Below, in pieces: positions 43,598-53,020 of a stretch of DNA of 64,000 nt. The notes beneath the pieces are model-generated. The model was not told where the DNA came from, ran no database searches, and worked only from the letters and a program-made list of their open reading frames with translations. The stretch lies in the NCBI GenBank assembly GCA_016707885.1, contig JADJGU010000006.1, forward strand, positions 62,001 through 126,000, read 5' to 3'. Each line of letters begins with the position of its first letter. Position 1 is the stretch's first letter. The translations under genes and the position numbers were made by a program. Source of the stretch: Sphingomonadales bacterium (GTDB lineage: Bacteria; Pseudomonadota; Alphaproteobacteria; Sphingomonadales; Sphingomonadaceae).

Positions 43598-43933
43598 TTA
43601 GAACGGCAGTTTGAAACCCGGAGGCAGCGGCAAGCCGCTCGTCATCTTGCCCATTTCCGCATTGCTGGCACTGTCTGCCTTTTCACGTGCGTCGTTGAAC
43701 GCGGCAACAACCAGATCTTCCAACATCTGTTTGTCCGACGGGACGATCAGGCTGTCGTCAATTGACAGTCCGATAATCCGCCCCTTTGCAGACGCCCGGA
43801 CTTTTACCAGACCGCCGCCCGAAACACCCTCGACTTCAATGGTGTCGAGTTTACCTTGCGCTTCTTCCATCTGCTTCTGGATGGTTTGCGCGGCCTCCTG
43901 TGCGGCCTTCATCATATCTTCAATGCTTTTCAT
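43598..43933 (-). CDS. ybaB: YbaB/EbfC nucleoid-associated protein
   Basis: A 111-residue small DNA-binding protein. It has helices with MKAAQEAAQTIQKQMEEAQG, then VEGVSGGGLVKVRASAKGRI, and ends GLPLPPGFKLPF. This is the gene normally found between dnaX and recR; recR is not beside it here, lon follows instead. Its ATG overlaps the dnaX stop by 4 nt. Confidence 0.93.
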   Translation of the reverse strand: MKSIEDMMKAAQEAAQTIQKQMEEAQGKLDTIEVEGVSGGGLVKVRASAKGRIIGLSIDDSLIVPSDKQMLEDLVVAAFNDAREKADSASNAEMGKMTSGLPLPPGFKLPF

Positions 43934-45666
43934 GCTCTTAAGCTCCGAACCTCAGCCTGCCTGTCGGGAGAGATCAGGCGACCATCTACACTAACTTCCG
44001 CATCGGGAAAGGCGTCAAGCGCCGCTTTAACCAACGGGGATTCGAGTATCTCGCGATTGGCTTGCGCTTCTTGCAACCGCTCCAATTCAAGCAATGTCGG
44101 CTGAGCTTCACCGTCCGCCTCTTCAACATCCCAACGCTCCCCAGTGGCGCGGAACAACGCTTCGCGCAACTCGGTCAGAAAGCCTTGATGGACTGGTCCA
44201 GCCAACTGATACGTCAGCTTAGGCGGCGCATATGCGACCACCCGCATCACATCATGCATCGTCGCAGCGAGATTCACAAAACCGCTCTTGTCCAGTTGCG
44301 CCACCAATGGACCAAAATTCATAGGCAAAGCCGCGGAGCTGGCAGTTGCAGCGGAGGAATCACCCGAGATATGCGGCTCCGTTGCAGCCGGCGCGGGCAC
44401 CGGTCCATTTTGCAAAAGACGCGCAAGCTCACCCGGGTCGGGCATGCTGGCGCCGTGCAGCACGCGCAAAAGCGCCATATCGCAACTTTCGAGCGGCAGA
44501 CTGGCGCGTGCGACCTCCTCATGCCCTTTCAGCAGCAACTGCCACAGCCGGTGGAGCATCGGGAAGGACAGCTTGTCGGCCCAGCCATCGATCTGCTCGC
44601 GCGCATCTTCGGGCAAAGTCGCGTCGTGAGGGCTGCCAATTTTCGCCAGCGTCACCAGATGAACTTCGCGCAGCAGCCCTGCCAAAGTCGCGGCGGGCTC
44701 AACACCCAGGCTATATTGATGCTTGGCTTCTTGCAATACAGCCCGCGCTTCACCTGCCAACAGCAATCCAAACAGCCGGCGGACAGCTGAGCGGTCTGAC
44801 AGCCCGAGCATCGAGCGCACTTGCGCAGCGCTGACCACGCCGTCGCCATCAAGATCGGCATGCGCTATCGCCTGATCGAGAATCGAAAGCCCATCGCGAA
44901 CTGACCCTTCTGCGGCCTGTGCGACCAAAGCCAGTGCTTCGCCATCGGCATTCACGCCCTCTTTTGCACAGACCTCGGCAAAGTGCGCCGTCAGCTTTTC
45001 GACCGAAATCCGCTTGAGATCAAAACGCTGGCACCGCGATAGCACGGTGATCGGAACCTTGTTGACCTCGGTCGTGGCGAACAGGAATTTGACATGTGCG
45101 GGGGGCTCTTCAAGTGTCTTCAACAACGCGTTAAACGCGTTTTTGGACAGCATGTGCACTTCGTCGATGATGTAAATCTTATAACGCGCCGAAACCGCAG
45201 CATAGCGCACTGCTTCAATGATTTCGCGGACATCGTCGACACCGGTATGGCTGGCGGCATCCATTTCGATGACATCGATATGGCGCCCCTCAGCAATTGC
45301 CGTGCACGGCTCACATTTTCCGCAGGGATCGATTGTCGGCCCGCCCTGGCCATCCGGACCGATGCAGTTCAACGCTTTGGCAATCAGGCGCGCAGTCGAG
45401 GTTTTCCCAACCCCGCGTACACCCGTCATCAAAAAGGCGTGTGCCAACCGGTCGCGCTTTATTGCATTACCCAGCGTCTGGACCATCGCATCCTGACCGA
45501 TGAGCTCCGCAAAATTCTGCGGACGATATTTGCGCGCGAGCACGCGGTATGGCGTTGCTTTTTCTAAAGCCGGTGTCGCCGGAGCAAGACCAAGCCCGAG
45601 CGCATCGTCAGGCATGTCCGGATCGCGTTCCGGGGCAGTCTCGATCAGTGAATCGTCCATAGCCAT
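43930..45666 (-). CDS. dnaX: DNA polymerase III subunit gamma/tau
   Basis: A 578-residue clamp-loader ATPase. Walker A is GVRGVGKTSTARLIAKALN (about 81-99). A zinc-binding cluster is formed by CIGPDG, CGKCEPC. IIDEVHMLSKNAFNALLKTL is Walker B, and FATTEVNKVPITVLSRCQRF is the sensor/SRC region. The C-terminal tau part is short and Ala-rich, as usual in alphaproteobacteria. It overlaps ybaB by 4 nt. Confidence 0.95.
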   Translation of the reverse strand: MAMDDSLIETAPERDPDMPDDALGLGLAPATPALEKATPYRVLARKYRPQNFAELIGQDAMVQTLGNAIKRDRLAHAFLMTGVRGVGKTSTARLIAKALNCIGPDGQGGPTIDPCGKCEPCTAIAEGRHIDVIEMDAASHTGVDDVREIIEAVRYAAVSARYKIYIIDEVHMLSKNAFNALLKTLEEPPAHVKFLFATTEVNKVPITVLSRCQRFDLKRISVEKLTAHFAEVCAKEGVNADGEALALVAQAAEGSVRDGLSILDQAIAHADLDGDGVVSAAQVRSMLGLSDRSAVRRLFGLLLAGEARAVLQEAKHQYSLGVEPAATLAGLLREVHLVTLAKIGSPHDATLPEDAREQIDGWADKLSFPMLHRLWQLLLKGHEEVARASLPLESCDMALLRVLHGASMPDPGELARLLQNGPVPAPAATEPHISGDSSAATASSAALPMNFGPLVAQLDKSGFVNLAATMHDVMRVVAYAPPKLTYQLAGPVHQGFLTELREALFRATGERWDVEEADGEAQPTLLELERLQEAQANREILESPLVKAALDAFPDAEVSVDGRLISPDRQAEVRSLRA

Positions 45667-45715
45667 CGAATAGGACGGCGCGGCGCTTTTGTCGAAGGGC
45701 TAATTGCTGCGCAAA

Positions 45716-46693
45716 TCAATTGCCGGCGAGACGTCGCGCAAAATGCGACTGCACTGCCGACGAAACCGAACGCGCAATCTTTGCCTGTCCTTCGCGGGAT
45801 GCCAGAAACTCCGCATCTTCCCGATTGCTGATATATCCTGTTTCAAACAGGATTGATGGCGTATCGGGGGCCTTCAGCACTATGAACGAAGCAAATTTGT
45901 GGGAATTTCCACGTAACACCATATTGGGCTTGGCTTCCCGCAGCAGCAATTTGGCAAAGCTGGCAGAAACGTTCATCGTTTCGCGCTGGGTCAGATCAAT
46001 CAGAATAGAGGACACTTCTGTGTCCTGCCCTCCCAGATTGACGCCATTGATAATATCAGCCTTGTTCTCGCGGGCAGCTAGCCTTTGCGCCTCGCGGTCA
46101 GAAGCGACCTCGGACAGCGTGTACACAGTTCCGCCACGCGCATCCTCGTTTTCGGCGGCGTCTGCATGGATGGAAATGAACAGATCGGCCTTTAACCGTC
46201 GCGCAATTCCATAGCGGTCCTGCAGCACCAGAAAGCCGTCTCCGTCTCGGGTCAGCGCAACCCGGACGCGTCCCGTCGCCACCAATTGATCGCGGATTGC
46301 GAGGGCGATGTCCAGGGTCACATCTTTTTCGCGTTTTCCACTATGGGGACTAATCGCGCCAGGATCATGCCCCCCATGCCCGGCGTCGAGCACGACCAGC
46401 GGTAACCGGGAGTCCGCAGGACCGTGGATTTTTGGAAGCCCTTTGCCAGAACCCTTGCCAATCGGAGCCGTAACTTCATACCGCCTTTTGGGTGGTTCCG
46501 AACGGAAGTGGCTCGATTGCAGGATTTCGCTGCGCGTGCGCATATTTGCGGTCGGCTCGAACAATTGCTTGTCAGCTACCATGACGGGTTGAACGGCGAA
46601 TGCCGAGAACAAAGCAATGGCAGCAAACATCATTGCCCCGATATGCAGTTTTTGCGTCGCTTCCGTCCAGCCGAATTTGTCGAACACTCGCAA
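45716..46693 (-). CDS. N-acetylmuramoyl-L-alanine amidase (Amidase_3)
   Basis: A periplasmic zinc amidase that cleaves between MurNAc and the stem peptide during cell separation. The zinc residues are in VVLDAGHGGHDPGAIS (His) and SIHADAAE (His), with a Glu in ILFETGYISN. No clear AMIN domain is seen; about 110 residues precede the catalytic domain. The start is uncertain: 46693 is a TTG without a ribosome binding site, while an ATG at 46630 follows CGGGG and gives the signal peptide MFAAIALFSAFAVQP. The latter is more plausible. Confidence 0.88.
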   Translation of the reverse strand: MRVFDKFGWTEATQKLHIGAMMFAAIALFSAFAVQPVMVADKQLFEPTANMRTRSEILQSSHFRSEPPKRRYEVTAPIGKGSGKGLPKIHGPADSRLPLVVLDAGHGGHDPGAISPHSGKREKDVTLDIALAIRDQLVATGRVRVALTRDGDGFLVLQDRYGIARRLKADLFISIHADAAENEDARGGTVYTLSEVASDREAQRLAARENKADIINGVNLGGQDTEVSSILIDLTQRETMNVSASFAKLLLREAKPNMVLRGNSHKFASFIVLKAPDTPSILFETGYISNREDAEFLASREGQAKIARSVSSAVQSHFARRLAGN

Positions 46694-47160
46694 AAAGCAC
46701 GTTTTTCAAAATTGAAACGATGCCGGGCACCGAAAGGCAGAGAGGATTTGGCGATCAGGTGATGATGCTGTGATGCATCCAAAAAGCCATCGCGCATGCG
46801 AACGCTTGCCGATGTCGGCAAGCGGTGCTAGCAGTCTATACCACTGGCCAATGCCGTATCCGGCAAAGCCAGAAGAGCACCGGAAATCAATTGTTTCCGG
46901 TTATTTAACAGGTTGATGCTGCATGATGCATGAAATTTCCCCTTCCGCCGCGCCCATTGGGTTCGGTGTGTTGGCGGCAAATTACGCCCGCGCAAATAGC
47001 GCCCGCGGTGCCCATACAGCAGACGCAGTCGTATCCGGTTACCGTTCTGAGGCTGATGGAGCTTATCTTCACTCCCCGATGGTCGCCTTCAATCATACAA
47101 GAAAATTGAACCGCAATCATGCGCCCCATCGGCGCGATGTAGCGGTCTGGAGTTATAACA
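46694..47160. other. 467-bp intergenic region, rne 5' leader with hairpins
   Basis: No convincing gene lies here. It separates the divergent amidase and rne genes. CGCTTGCCGA (46803-46812) pairs with TCGGCAAGCG (46815-46824) across a 2-nt loop. ACCGGAAA (46879-46886) pairs with TTTCCGGT (46894-46901), followed by TATTTAACA. The short sequence TGATGCTG...TGATGCAT recurs near 46767 and 46914. Long structured leaders mediate RNase E autoregulation in enterobacteria; the same here is only inferred. Confidence 0.5.
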
Positions 47161-49755
47161 ATGAAAACGCGCATGCTTATCGACGCGCGGCATCGGGAGG
47201 AGACCCGCGTTGCCGTCGTCACTGGGAACACGATCGAGGAGTTTGATTTTGAATCTGCCGAGCACAAACAGCTCAAAGGCAATATCTATCTAGCCAAGGT
47301 CACCCGCGTCGAACCGTCGCTGCAGGCAGCCTTTGTCGACTATGGCGGCAACCGCCATGGCTTCTTGGCTTTCAGCGAAATCCACCCCGACTATTACCAG
47401 ATACCGAAAGAGGATCGTGAACGCCTTCTGGCCGAAGAAGCCGAAGCAGCTGCTGAGGAAGCCGCCCTGCGCGAGCAGGAAGAGGACGAAGAAGACGAAC
47501 CCGGCAACATCATTCGCTCCGCTGCACATGACAGCGAAGACAGCGATTTCATCGAAGTCGAGAGCGATGACCGTATCGACACAATCGACATCTCTGAAGG
47601 TGAAGAACCCGATCTCGACGTCAATGGCGAAGAAATTGACGAGACATCCGAAGAGTCCGGCGATGGAGACGAGGATGGCGAAAGTCAGCAGCGTGGACGC
47701 AACAACCGCCGTCGTCGTGGACGTGGTGGACGCAGCAGCAGCTTAGCCAAAGCCAGTGACGAGGTACGCGCCAAGCGTATGAACCTGCGTCGCCGTTACA
47801 AGATTCAGGACGTCATCCATCGGCGTCAGGTATTGCTGGTTCAGGTCGTGAAGGAAGAGCGTGGCAATAAAGGCGCCGCGTTGACCACCTATCTCAGCCT
47901 CGCTGGCCGCTATTGCGTGCTTATGCCGAATACCAGCCATGGCGGTGGTATTAGTCGCAAGATCAACAGCGCAACCGACCGGAAGCGGCTCAAGTCGATC
48001 ATGTCCGACCTGAAGCTGCCCGCAACCATGGGCTGCATCATCCGCACCGCCGGTCTTGCGCGCACCAAGCCCGAGATAAAGCGCGACTTTGATTATCTCG
48101 CACGGCTTTGGGACGAGATCCGCGAACGCACGCTAAAAGGTGCGGCACCAATGCTCATCCACACCGACAGCGACCTGATCAAGCGTGCCATTCGCGATAT
48201 CTACAACAAGGATATCGACGAGGTCATGGTCGAAGGTGCCTACGGCTACAAGGCCGCAAAAGATTTTATGAAACTGCTGATGCCGAGCCATGCAAAGCGC
48301 GTGCAGCATTATTCCGACCCGGTGTCGCTGTTCCAGCGCCACGGCGTGGAAGACCAGCTCAATGCCATGTACCAACCGGTCGTGCAGTTGAAGTCCGGCG
48401 GCTATATCGTCATCAACCCGACCGAAGCATTGGTTTCGATTGACATCAACTCTGGCCGTTCAACCAAAGAGCACGGCATCGAGCAGACCGCGCTTGCAAC
48501 CAATTTGGAAGCAGCGCGCGAAATCGCCCGGCAGTTGCGCCTTCGGGATATGGCGGGCCTGATTGTCATAGACTTTATCGACATGGACCACCATTCGAAC
48601 GCCCGAAAAGTCGAGCGTGCGATGAAAGAAGCGCTGAAGAATGACCGCGCCCGCATCCAGGTTGGCCGCATCTCCAGCTTCGGGCTGATGGAAATGAGCC
48701 GCCAGCGGCTGCGCACCGGCGTGCTCGAAGCCTCGACTCGCGAATGTCCGCATTGCGAAGGCACAGGCCTGGTACGTACGGCATCATCCTCGGCCCTCTC
48801 CGCGCTTCGCCTCATCGAAGAAGAGGCCGCCCGCGGCCATGGCAGCCAGATCACTCTGCAGGCGAGCCAGGAAGCGACAATCTACATCCTCAACAACAAG
48901 CGTAGCGAGCTTGCCGAAATCGAGGATCGTTACCATGTTCGCGTCGAAGTTTTACCGAATGGTGAAGTTGAAGGCGCGAAGATGACCGTCACGGCATCGG
49001 GCCCGCGGCCCGAACGCCCAGCCATTCCGGCTCCAATCATCGACGCCGACGAAGACGAATATGAAGAAGATATCGTCGACGAAGAAATCGAAGAGGAATA
49101 TGTGGAAACCCCGGCCCGGCGCGACGACAGCGAAGAGCGCAACAGCCGCAGGAAGCGTCGTCGGCGCGGACGGCGTGGCGGTCGCAATCGCGACCGTGAA
49201 ACCGAGGGTGAAGAAACGGACGAATCTGAAGTTCGCACCGAAGGCGATGAACCTGTAGCGCAGGAAATAGTCGATAACGGCGAAGTATCCGAGAAGCCAA
49301 AACGCAGCCGTCGCGGCGGGCGTGGTGGCCGGGGTGGCAAGGCCAGAGCCGAAACGTCAGCCGATGATGGTGCATTAGCAACCGAATCCGAAGCCGTACA
49401 AGTCGAAGCGTCGGCAGAAGAAGCACCTGCAAAGCCCAAAAGGCGGACGCGGGCTAAGGCGGAGCCAGTTGAGACTGCCGAGCTAGCGCCCGAAGCTGAA
49501 GTGCAAGCCGAAGCAGAAGCGCCGAAGAAGGCAGCGCCAAAACCGCGCAGCCGCAAAAAAGCAGCTGCAGCAACGCCAGAAACTGTGGTCGAAGCAGAAG
49601 CAGAAGCGGCAAGCGAAGCTCCGAAACCGAAATCGCGTGCCCGTAAATCAGCGGCAAAGACTGCTGAACCTGAAGGTGATTCGGTCTCAGCCGACGCAGG
49701 CCAGAATGAGGATGGTTCGCCGCGCAAGGGTTGGTGGCAACGCACCTTTGGTTGA
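47161..49755 (+). CDS. rne: Ribonuclease E
   Basis: An 864-residue endoribonuclease, core of the RNA degradosome. The N-terminus MKTRMLIDARHREETRVAVV leads into an S1 domain interrupted by a long acidic insert (about residues 85-200, then an Arg-rich NNRRRRGRGGR segment), a feature of alphaproteobacterial RNase E. The catalytic DNase I-like part has INPTEALVSIDINSGR and IDFIDMD (Mg-binding Asp). CPHCEGTG is the Zn-link. The C-terminal ~290 residues are a disordered Arg/Glu/Ala/Lys-rich scaffold that binds partners and RNA. Confidence 0.95.
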   Translation: MKTRMLIDARHREETRVAVVTGNTIEEFDFESAEHKQLKGNIYLAKVTRVEPSLQAAFVDYGGNRHGFLAFSEIHPDYYQIPKEDRERLLAEEAEAAAEEAALREQEEDEEDEPGNIIRSAAHDSEDSDFIEVESDDRIDTIDISEGEEPDLDVNGEEIDETSEESGDGDEDGESQQRGRNNRRRRGRGGRSSSLAKASDEVRAKRMNLRRRYKIQDVIHRRQVLLVQVVKEERGNKGAALTTYLSLAGRYCVLMPNTSHGGGISRKINSATDRKRLKSIMSDLKLPATMGCIIRTAGLARTKPEIKRDFDYLARLWDEIRERTLKGAAPMLIHTDSDLIKRAIRDIYNKDIDEVMVEGAYGYKAAKDFMKLLMPSHAKRVQHYSDPVSLFQRHGVEDQLNAMYQPVVQLKSGGYIVINPTEALVSIDINSGRSTKEHGIEQTALATNLEAAREIARQLRLRDMAGLIVIDFIDMDHHSNARKVERAMKEALKNDRARIQVGRISSFGLMEMSRQRLRTGVLEASTRECPHCEGTGLVRTASSSALSALRLIEEEAARGHGSQITLQASQEATIYILNNKRSELAEIEDRYHVRVEVLPNGEVEGAKMTVTASGPRPERPAIPAPIIDADEDEYEEDIVDEEIEEEYVETPARRDDSEERNSRRKRRRRGRRGGRNRDRETEGEETDESEVRTEGDEPVAQEIVDNGEVSEKPKRSRRGGRGGRGGKARAETSADDGALATESEAVQVEASAEEAPAKPKRRTRAKAEPVETAELAPEAEVQAEAEAPKKAAPKPRSRKKAAAATPETVVEAEAEAASEAPKPKSRARKSAAKTAEPEGDSVSADAGQNEDGSPRKGWWQRTFG

Positions 49756-49764
49756 TGTGACAAA

Positions 49765-49824
49765 CCCGGAGAACAGTTCGCCGATCCACCCGAAACGGGT
49801 GAGCCATTGGTGGCGTTCTCCGGG
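49765..49824. terminator. Nested hairpin between rne and the M48 protease gene
   Basis: Outer arms CCCGGAGAAC (49765-49774) and GTTCTCCGGG (49815-49824) enclose an inner hairpin CACCCG-AAA-CGGGTG (49787-49801). There is no T-run, so it may protect the 3' end of the rne message or attenuate read-through rather than terminate efficiently. Confidence 0.5.
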
Positions 49825-49867
49825 AGTCTTCAGCAGCGGTTCATCCCGCAAGCCCCAACAGGCGTCT

Positions 49868-51241
49868 ATGGACGCACTCAGTCGTTTCAAACATGTTGGA
49901 CGTGCCTTCTTTGGCGCATTGTTGGCGATCTCGCTGGTCGCGCAACCTGCCAATGCGCAATCGATATTGCGCGACGCAGAAACCGAAGCCTTTTTCGATG
50001 AAATCTCGGCTCCGCTGATTCGCGGCGCTGGACTGGACCCGGCCAATGTCGACGTCGTTCTAATCAACGACCGATCAATCAACGCCTTCGTCGCAGGCGG
50101 ACAGACAGTTTACCTGCACAGCGGCCTCATCCAGGCAGCCAAAACCGCCAATGAAGTCCAAGGCGTAATCGCCCATGAACTGGGCCATATCGAGGGCGGG
50201 CACGTCATCCGCTACAGCGAAGGCTTTGAAAAGGCGGGAACGATATCGATCGCGAGCCTGATCTTGGCAGCAGCGGCCATCGCCGCAGGTGCCGGGGAAG
50301 CCGGCATGGGTATCATGGCTGCAGGTCAGCAGGCCGCTCTCGGCAAATTTCTCGCCTTCAGCCGCGTCCAGGAAAGCGTCGCTGACGCCTCCGGCGCGCG
50401 CTATCTTTCGTCAGCCGGAATATCCGGACGTGGGTCGATCAACTTCTTCAAGACCCTGCAGAATTATGAATTCCGCCTGGGTATTGCGCAGACCGATAGT
50501 TATGATCGCACGCACCCTTTGTCGGGCGAGCGCATTACGGTATTGGAAGATACGTACAAGGCCGATCCGGCCTGGAACGCCCCGCTAAACCCGAAATGGG
50601 AAACTGATTTCAAGCGCGTGAGGGCCAAGTTGCTTGGTTACATCGAAGATCCCAATTCGACGCTGCGCGACTATCCGGAAAGCGATTCAAGCATCGCAGG
50701 CCATTATGCACGGGCCTATGCTTGGCATAAAGCCGCCTATCCGGACAAGGCGCTGAAGGAGGCCGATACGCTGGTCGCCAAAAATCCCAACGACCCCTAT
50801 TTTCTTGAACTGCACGGCCAGATCCTGCTCGAATCAGGAAAGCCCGCAGAGGCGCTCTCGTCCCTGCGCAAGGCCGTCGATCTGACAGGAAACCAGCCTT
50901 TGATTGCCGCTGTTTTTGGCCATGCGCTGCTCGCGACCGAAGACCGTTCCAACTTGCAGGAAGCCGAAAAGGTACTGAAGGCGGCTGTATCCAAGGATAA
51001 TAACAACCCCTTTGCCTGGTACCAATTGGGCGTTGTCTATCAGGCGCTGGGTGATGAGCCTCGGGCAGCCCTCGCCAGCGCAGAGCGCTATCTGATGGAA
51101 GGCGTGCCACAACTGGCCCTGCCCAATGCGGCGACAGCCATGGCCGGTCTACCGGAATATTCGCACGACTGGATCAGGGCGCAGGACATTAAATTGGTGG
51201 CGGAAGCGCAAGTGCAGAAACTGGACAAACGCAGACGCTGA
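49868..51241 (+). CDS. Periplasmic M48 metalloprotease with TPRs (BepA-like)
   Basis: A 457-residue exported protease. The signal peptide is about residues 1-30 (ends PANAQ). The zinc motif IAHELGHIEGGH has His103, Glu104 and His107, and ESVADASGARYL supplies the third ligand Glu. The C-terminal half has TPR-like repeats (ALKEADTLVAKNPNDPYFLE, ALSSLRKAVDLTGNQPLIAA, NPFAWYQLGVVYQALG). This domain order matches BepA, which clears stalled outer-membrane proteins at the BAM complex. The start at 49868 gives the signal peptide; an earlier frame start at 49637 lies within rne. Confidence 0.9.
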   Translation: MDALSRFKHVGRAFFGALLAISLVAQPANAQSILRDAETEAFFDEISAPLIRGAGLDPANVDVVLINDRSINAFVAGGQTVYLHSGLIQAAKTANEVQGVIAHELGHIEGGHVIRYSEGFEKAGTISIASLILAAAAIAAGAGEAGMGIMAAGQQAALGKFLAFSRVQESVADASGARYLSSAGISGRGSINFFKTLQNYEFRLGIAQTDSYDRTHPLSGERITVLEDTYKADPAWNAPLNPKWETDFKRVRAKLLGYIEDPNSTLRDYPESDSSIAGHYARAYAWHKAAYPDKALKEADTLVAKNPNDPYFLELHGQILLESGKPAEALSSLRKAVDLTGNQPLIAAVFGHALLATEDRSNLQEAEKVLKAAVSKDNNNPFAWYQLGVVYQALGDEPRAALASAERYLMEGVPQLALPNAATAMAGLPEYSHDWIRAQDIKLVAEAQVQKLDKRRR

Positions 51242-51293
51242 TCCGTTACCAAATGGGATAGCCTGCAAGATGCAAAGTCGCTACGCCGTCACC

Positions 51294-52106
51294 ATGAACG
51301 AACAACAGACCAGCAACCGCCTTCCCCTCATTCTCAGCCTCGTTGGTGCCGCGATATTGGCAGCCGCAGGCTATTACTTCTTTGCAAAGAGCGAACCCGC
51401 CGTGCGCGGTGACAAAGCTGTCTATGCAGCTCAAGACGCTGAACGAGCGATTTCAGCCGCTGGGGTCAGCGACAAGGAACGCGCTGCAACCGAAGCCATC
51501 GTGCGCGCCTATATCCTCGAAAACCCGGAAATCATCACCGAAGCGGTCGAAATCCTGCAGAAACGCGAGATGACAAAGCGCATGGAAGCAGCAGGCGGCG
51601 CGCTGACCAAAGCCTTTCCCGGTGCAGTGGGCGGCAATCCTGACGGTGCCATAACCGTGGTAGAATTTACCGACTATAATTGCGGATTCTGCCGCTCCAG
51701 CGTTCCCGACATGAACCGGCTCATGGCGAGCGAAAAGGATGTCCGTATCGTTTATCGCGAACTGCCCATCCTGGCCGCCAGCAGCCGTGATGCCGCGCGC
51801 TGGGCCCTCGCCGCGGCGAAACAAGGCAAGCATAAGGCGTTCCATGACGCCATGTTCGCTGCTGGCCAGGCCAACGAACAATCAATTACTGCGGCTGCGC
51901 GGCGCGCTGGCCTCAACATGGAACAGGCCGCAAAGGATGCTGCTTCGCAGGAAGTAAATGCCGAAATCGAGCGTAACCTCGCCATGATGCAGCAGATCGG
52001 CTTCAACGGCACGCCGACCTTCATCATCGGGGACCAAATGCTTGAGGGGGCATTGGGCTATGATGCGTTGAAAGCTGCTGTTGAAAAAGCCCGCAAAAAC
52101 ACATGA
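51294..52106 (+). CDS. DsbA-family thiol-disulfide oxidoreductase
   Basis: A 270-residue membrane-anchored thioredoxin-like protein. A helix (LPLILSLVGAAILAAAGYYF, about 10-29) is followed by a ScsC/DsbG-like N-terminal helical segment (YILENPEIITEAVEILQKRE). The thioredoxin fold has VVEFTDYNCGFCR with Cys130 and Cys133, and the cis-Pro loop GFNGTPTFIIGDQ. It probably forms or shuffles disulfides in the periplasm. An alternative ATG is at 51270. Its stop overlaps the next gene by 4 nt. Confidence 0.9.
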   Translation: MNEQQTSNRLPLILSLVGAAILAAAGYYFFAKSEPAVRGDKAVYAAQDAERAISAAGVSDKERAATEAIVRAYILENPEIITEAVEILQKREMTKRMEAAGGALTKAFPGAVGGNPDGAITVVEFTDYNCGFCRSSVPDMNRLMASEKDVRIVYRELPILAASSRDAARWALAAAKQGKHKAFHDAMFAAGQANEQSITAAARRAGLNMEQAAKDAASQEVNAEIERNLAMMQQIGFNGTPTFIIGDQMLEGALGYDALKAAVEKARKNT

Positions 52107-52330
52107 ACAGTGCAGCGCCAAGCGTCTGGAAAGGCATTTCGCGCAATTCCATAGCCATTCTAGCTATCGTTATTGTGCTCAGCCTTTACAAAAACGGCGT
52201 TTGGTTTTGGGCAGGGTGGCGACCACAACATATCATCGCAGGCGTTATTTTCATTCCCTTGGCAGCGGCGGTTATCTGGCTGAGATGGGATTGGGCCCCC
52301 TATGCTGCCAAACAACGGAAAAAGGGCTGA
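52103..52330 (+). CDS. Small two-helix membrane protein, unknown function
   Basis: A 75-residue protein with two membrane segments (SIAILAIVIVLSLY, about 16-29, and IIAGVIFIPLAAAVIWL, about 44-60) and a basic C-terminus (AAKQRKKG). It overlaps the DsbA-family gene by ATGA and is probably co-translated with it. I do not recognise a family. It is adjacent tail to tail to rlmE with no gap. Confidence 0.65.
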   Translation: MNSAAPSVWKGISRNSIAILAIVIVLSLYKNGVWFWAGWRPQHIIAGVIFIPLAAAVIWLRWDWAPYAAKQRKKG

Positions 52331-53017
52331 TCAACCCTTTTTTCCTTGCGCCACCACATACCACTCAACCGAACCCTTGCGGCTTGCGGGTGGCTTGGCG
52401 TGTTTGACCGTGGTAAAGTTGGCCTTCAAGATCGCTAGCAATTCCGGATCGGTGCCGCCGGCAAAGACCTTGGCAACAAAGTCGCCGCCCGGTTTCAGCA
52501 CCTCGACAGCGAAATGCGCCGCAGCCTCTACCAGACCCATGGTGCGCAAATGATCGGTCTGTTTGTGGCCAACGGTGTTGGCGGCCATGTCGGAGATCAC
52601 CAGATCGGGGGCCTGCCCCAACGCCTCGACCAATAAGTCGGGCGCGCGGTCATCCATGAAATCCATTTCAAACAACGTGACGCCTTCGATCGGATCCACG
52701 GGTAAAAGGTCGATGCCGGACACCTTGGCCGCAGGCAGCCTGCGCCTGACCACCTGAGCCCAGCCGCCCGGTGCTATGCCCAGATCGACGACAGCTTTCT
52801 TTCCTTTGAGAAAGTGGAATTTCTCGTCGAGCTCGATCAGCTTATAGGCTGCCCGACTGCGAAAGCCTTCTGCCTGTGCGCGTTTGACATAGGGGTCGTT
52901 CAACTGACGTTCGAGCCAGCGCGCCGATTGCGGGCTGCGTCGCTTGGAGGTTTTGACGCGCTCCTTGCCCACAGCGCTGCGGCCCGAACTGTTGCCGCCA
53001 AAGGTAAATTTCGCCAT
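52331..53017 (-). CDS. rlmE: 23S rRNA (uridine-2'-O-)-methyltransferase RlmE
   Basis: A 228-residue SAM-dependent methyltransferase (FtsJ/RrmJ) acting on U2552 of 23S rRNA. RSRAAYKLIELDEKFHFLK carries the first catalytic Lys. VVDLGIAPGGWAQVV is the SAM loop. LVISDMAANTVGH has the catalytic Asp, and LKPGGDFVAKVFAGG the second Lys. The N-terminal ~35 residues are an Arg/Lys-rich extension. It lies 3 bp downstream of ppx. Confidence 0.95.
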   Translation of the reverse strand: MAKFTFGGNSSGRSAVGKERVKTSKRRSPQSARWLERQLNDPYVKRAQAEGFRSRAAYKLIELDEKFHFLKGKKAVVDLGIAPGGWAQVVRRRLPAAKVSGIDLLPVDPIEGVTLFEMDFMDDRAPDLLVEALGQAPDLVISDMAANTVGHKQTDHLRTMGLVEAAAHFAVEVLKPGGDFVAKVFAGGTDPELLAILKANFTTVKHAKPPASRKGSVEWYVVAQGKKG

Positions 53018-53020
53018 AGA

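Noticed and set aside
46905..47282. 125-codon minus-strand frame upstream of rne
   Set aside because: Overlaps the rne start, has no ribosome binding site and no family resemblance.
48930..49763. 277-codon minus-strand frame opposite the rne C-terminus
   Set aside because: Its low-complexity Ser/Ala/Arg content mirrors the Glu/Arg/Ala-rich tail of RNase E; a shadow.
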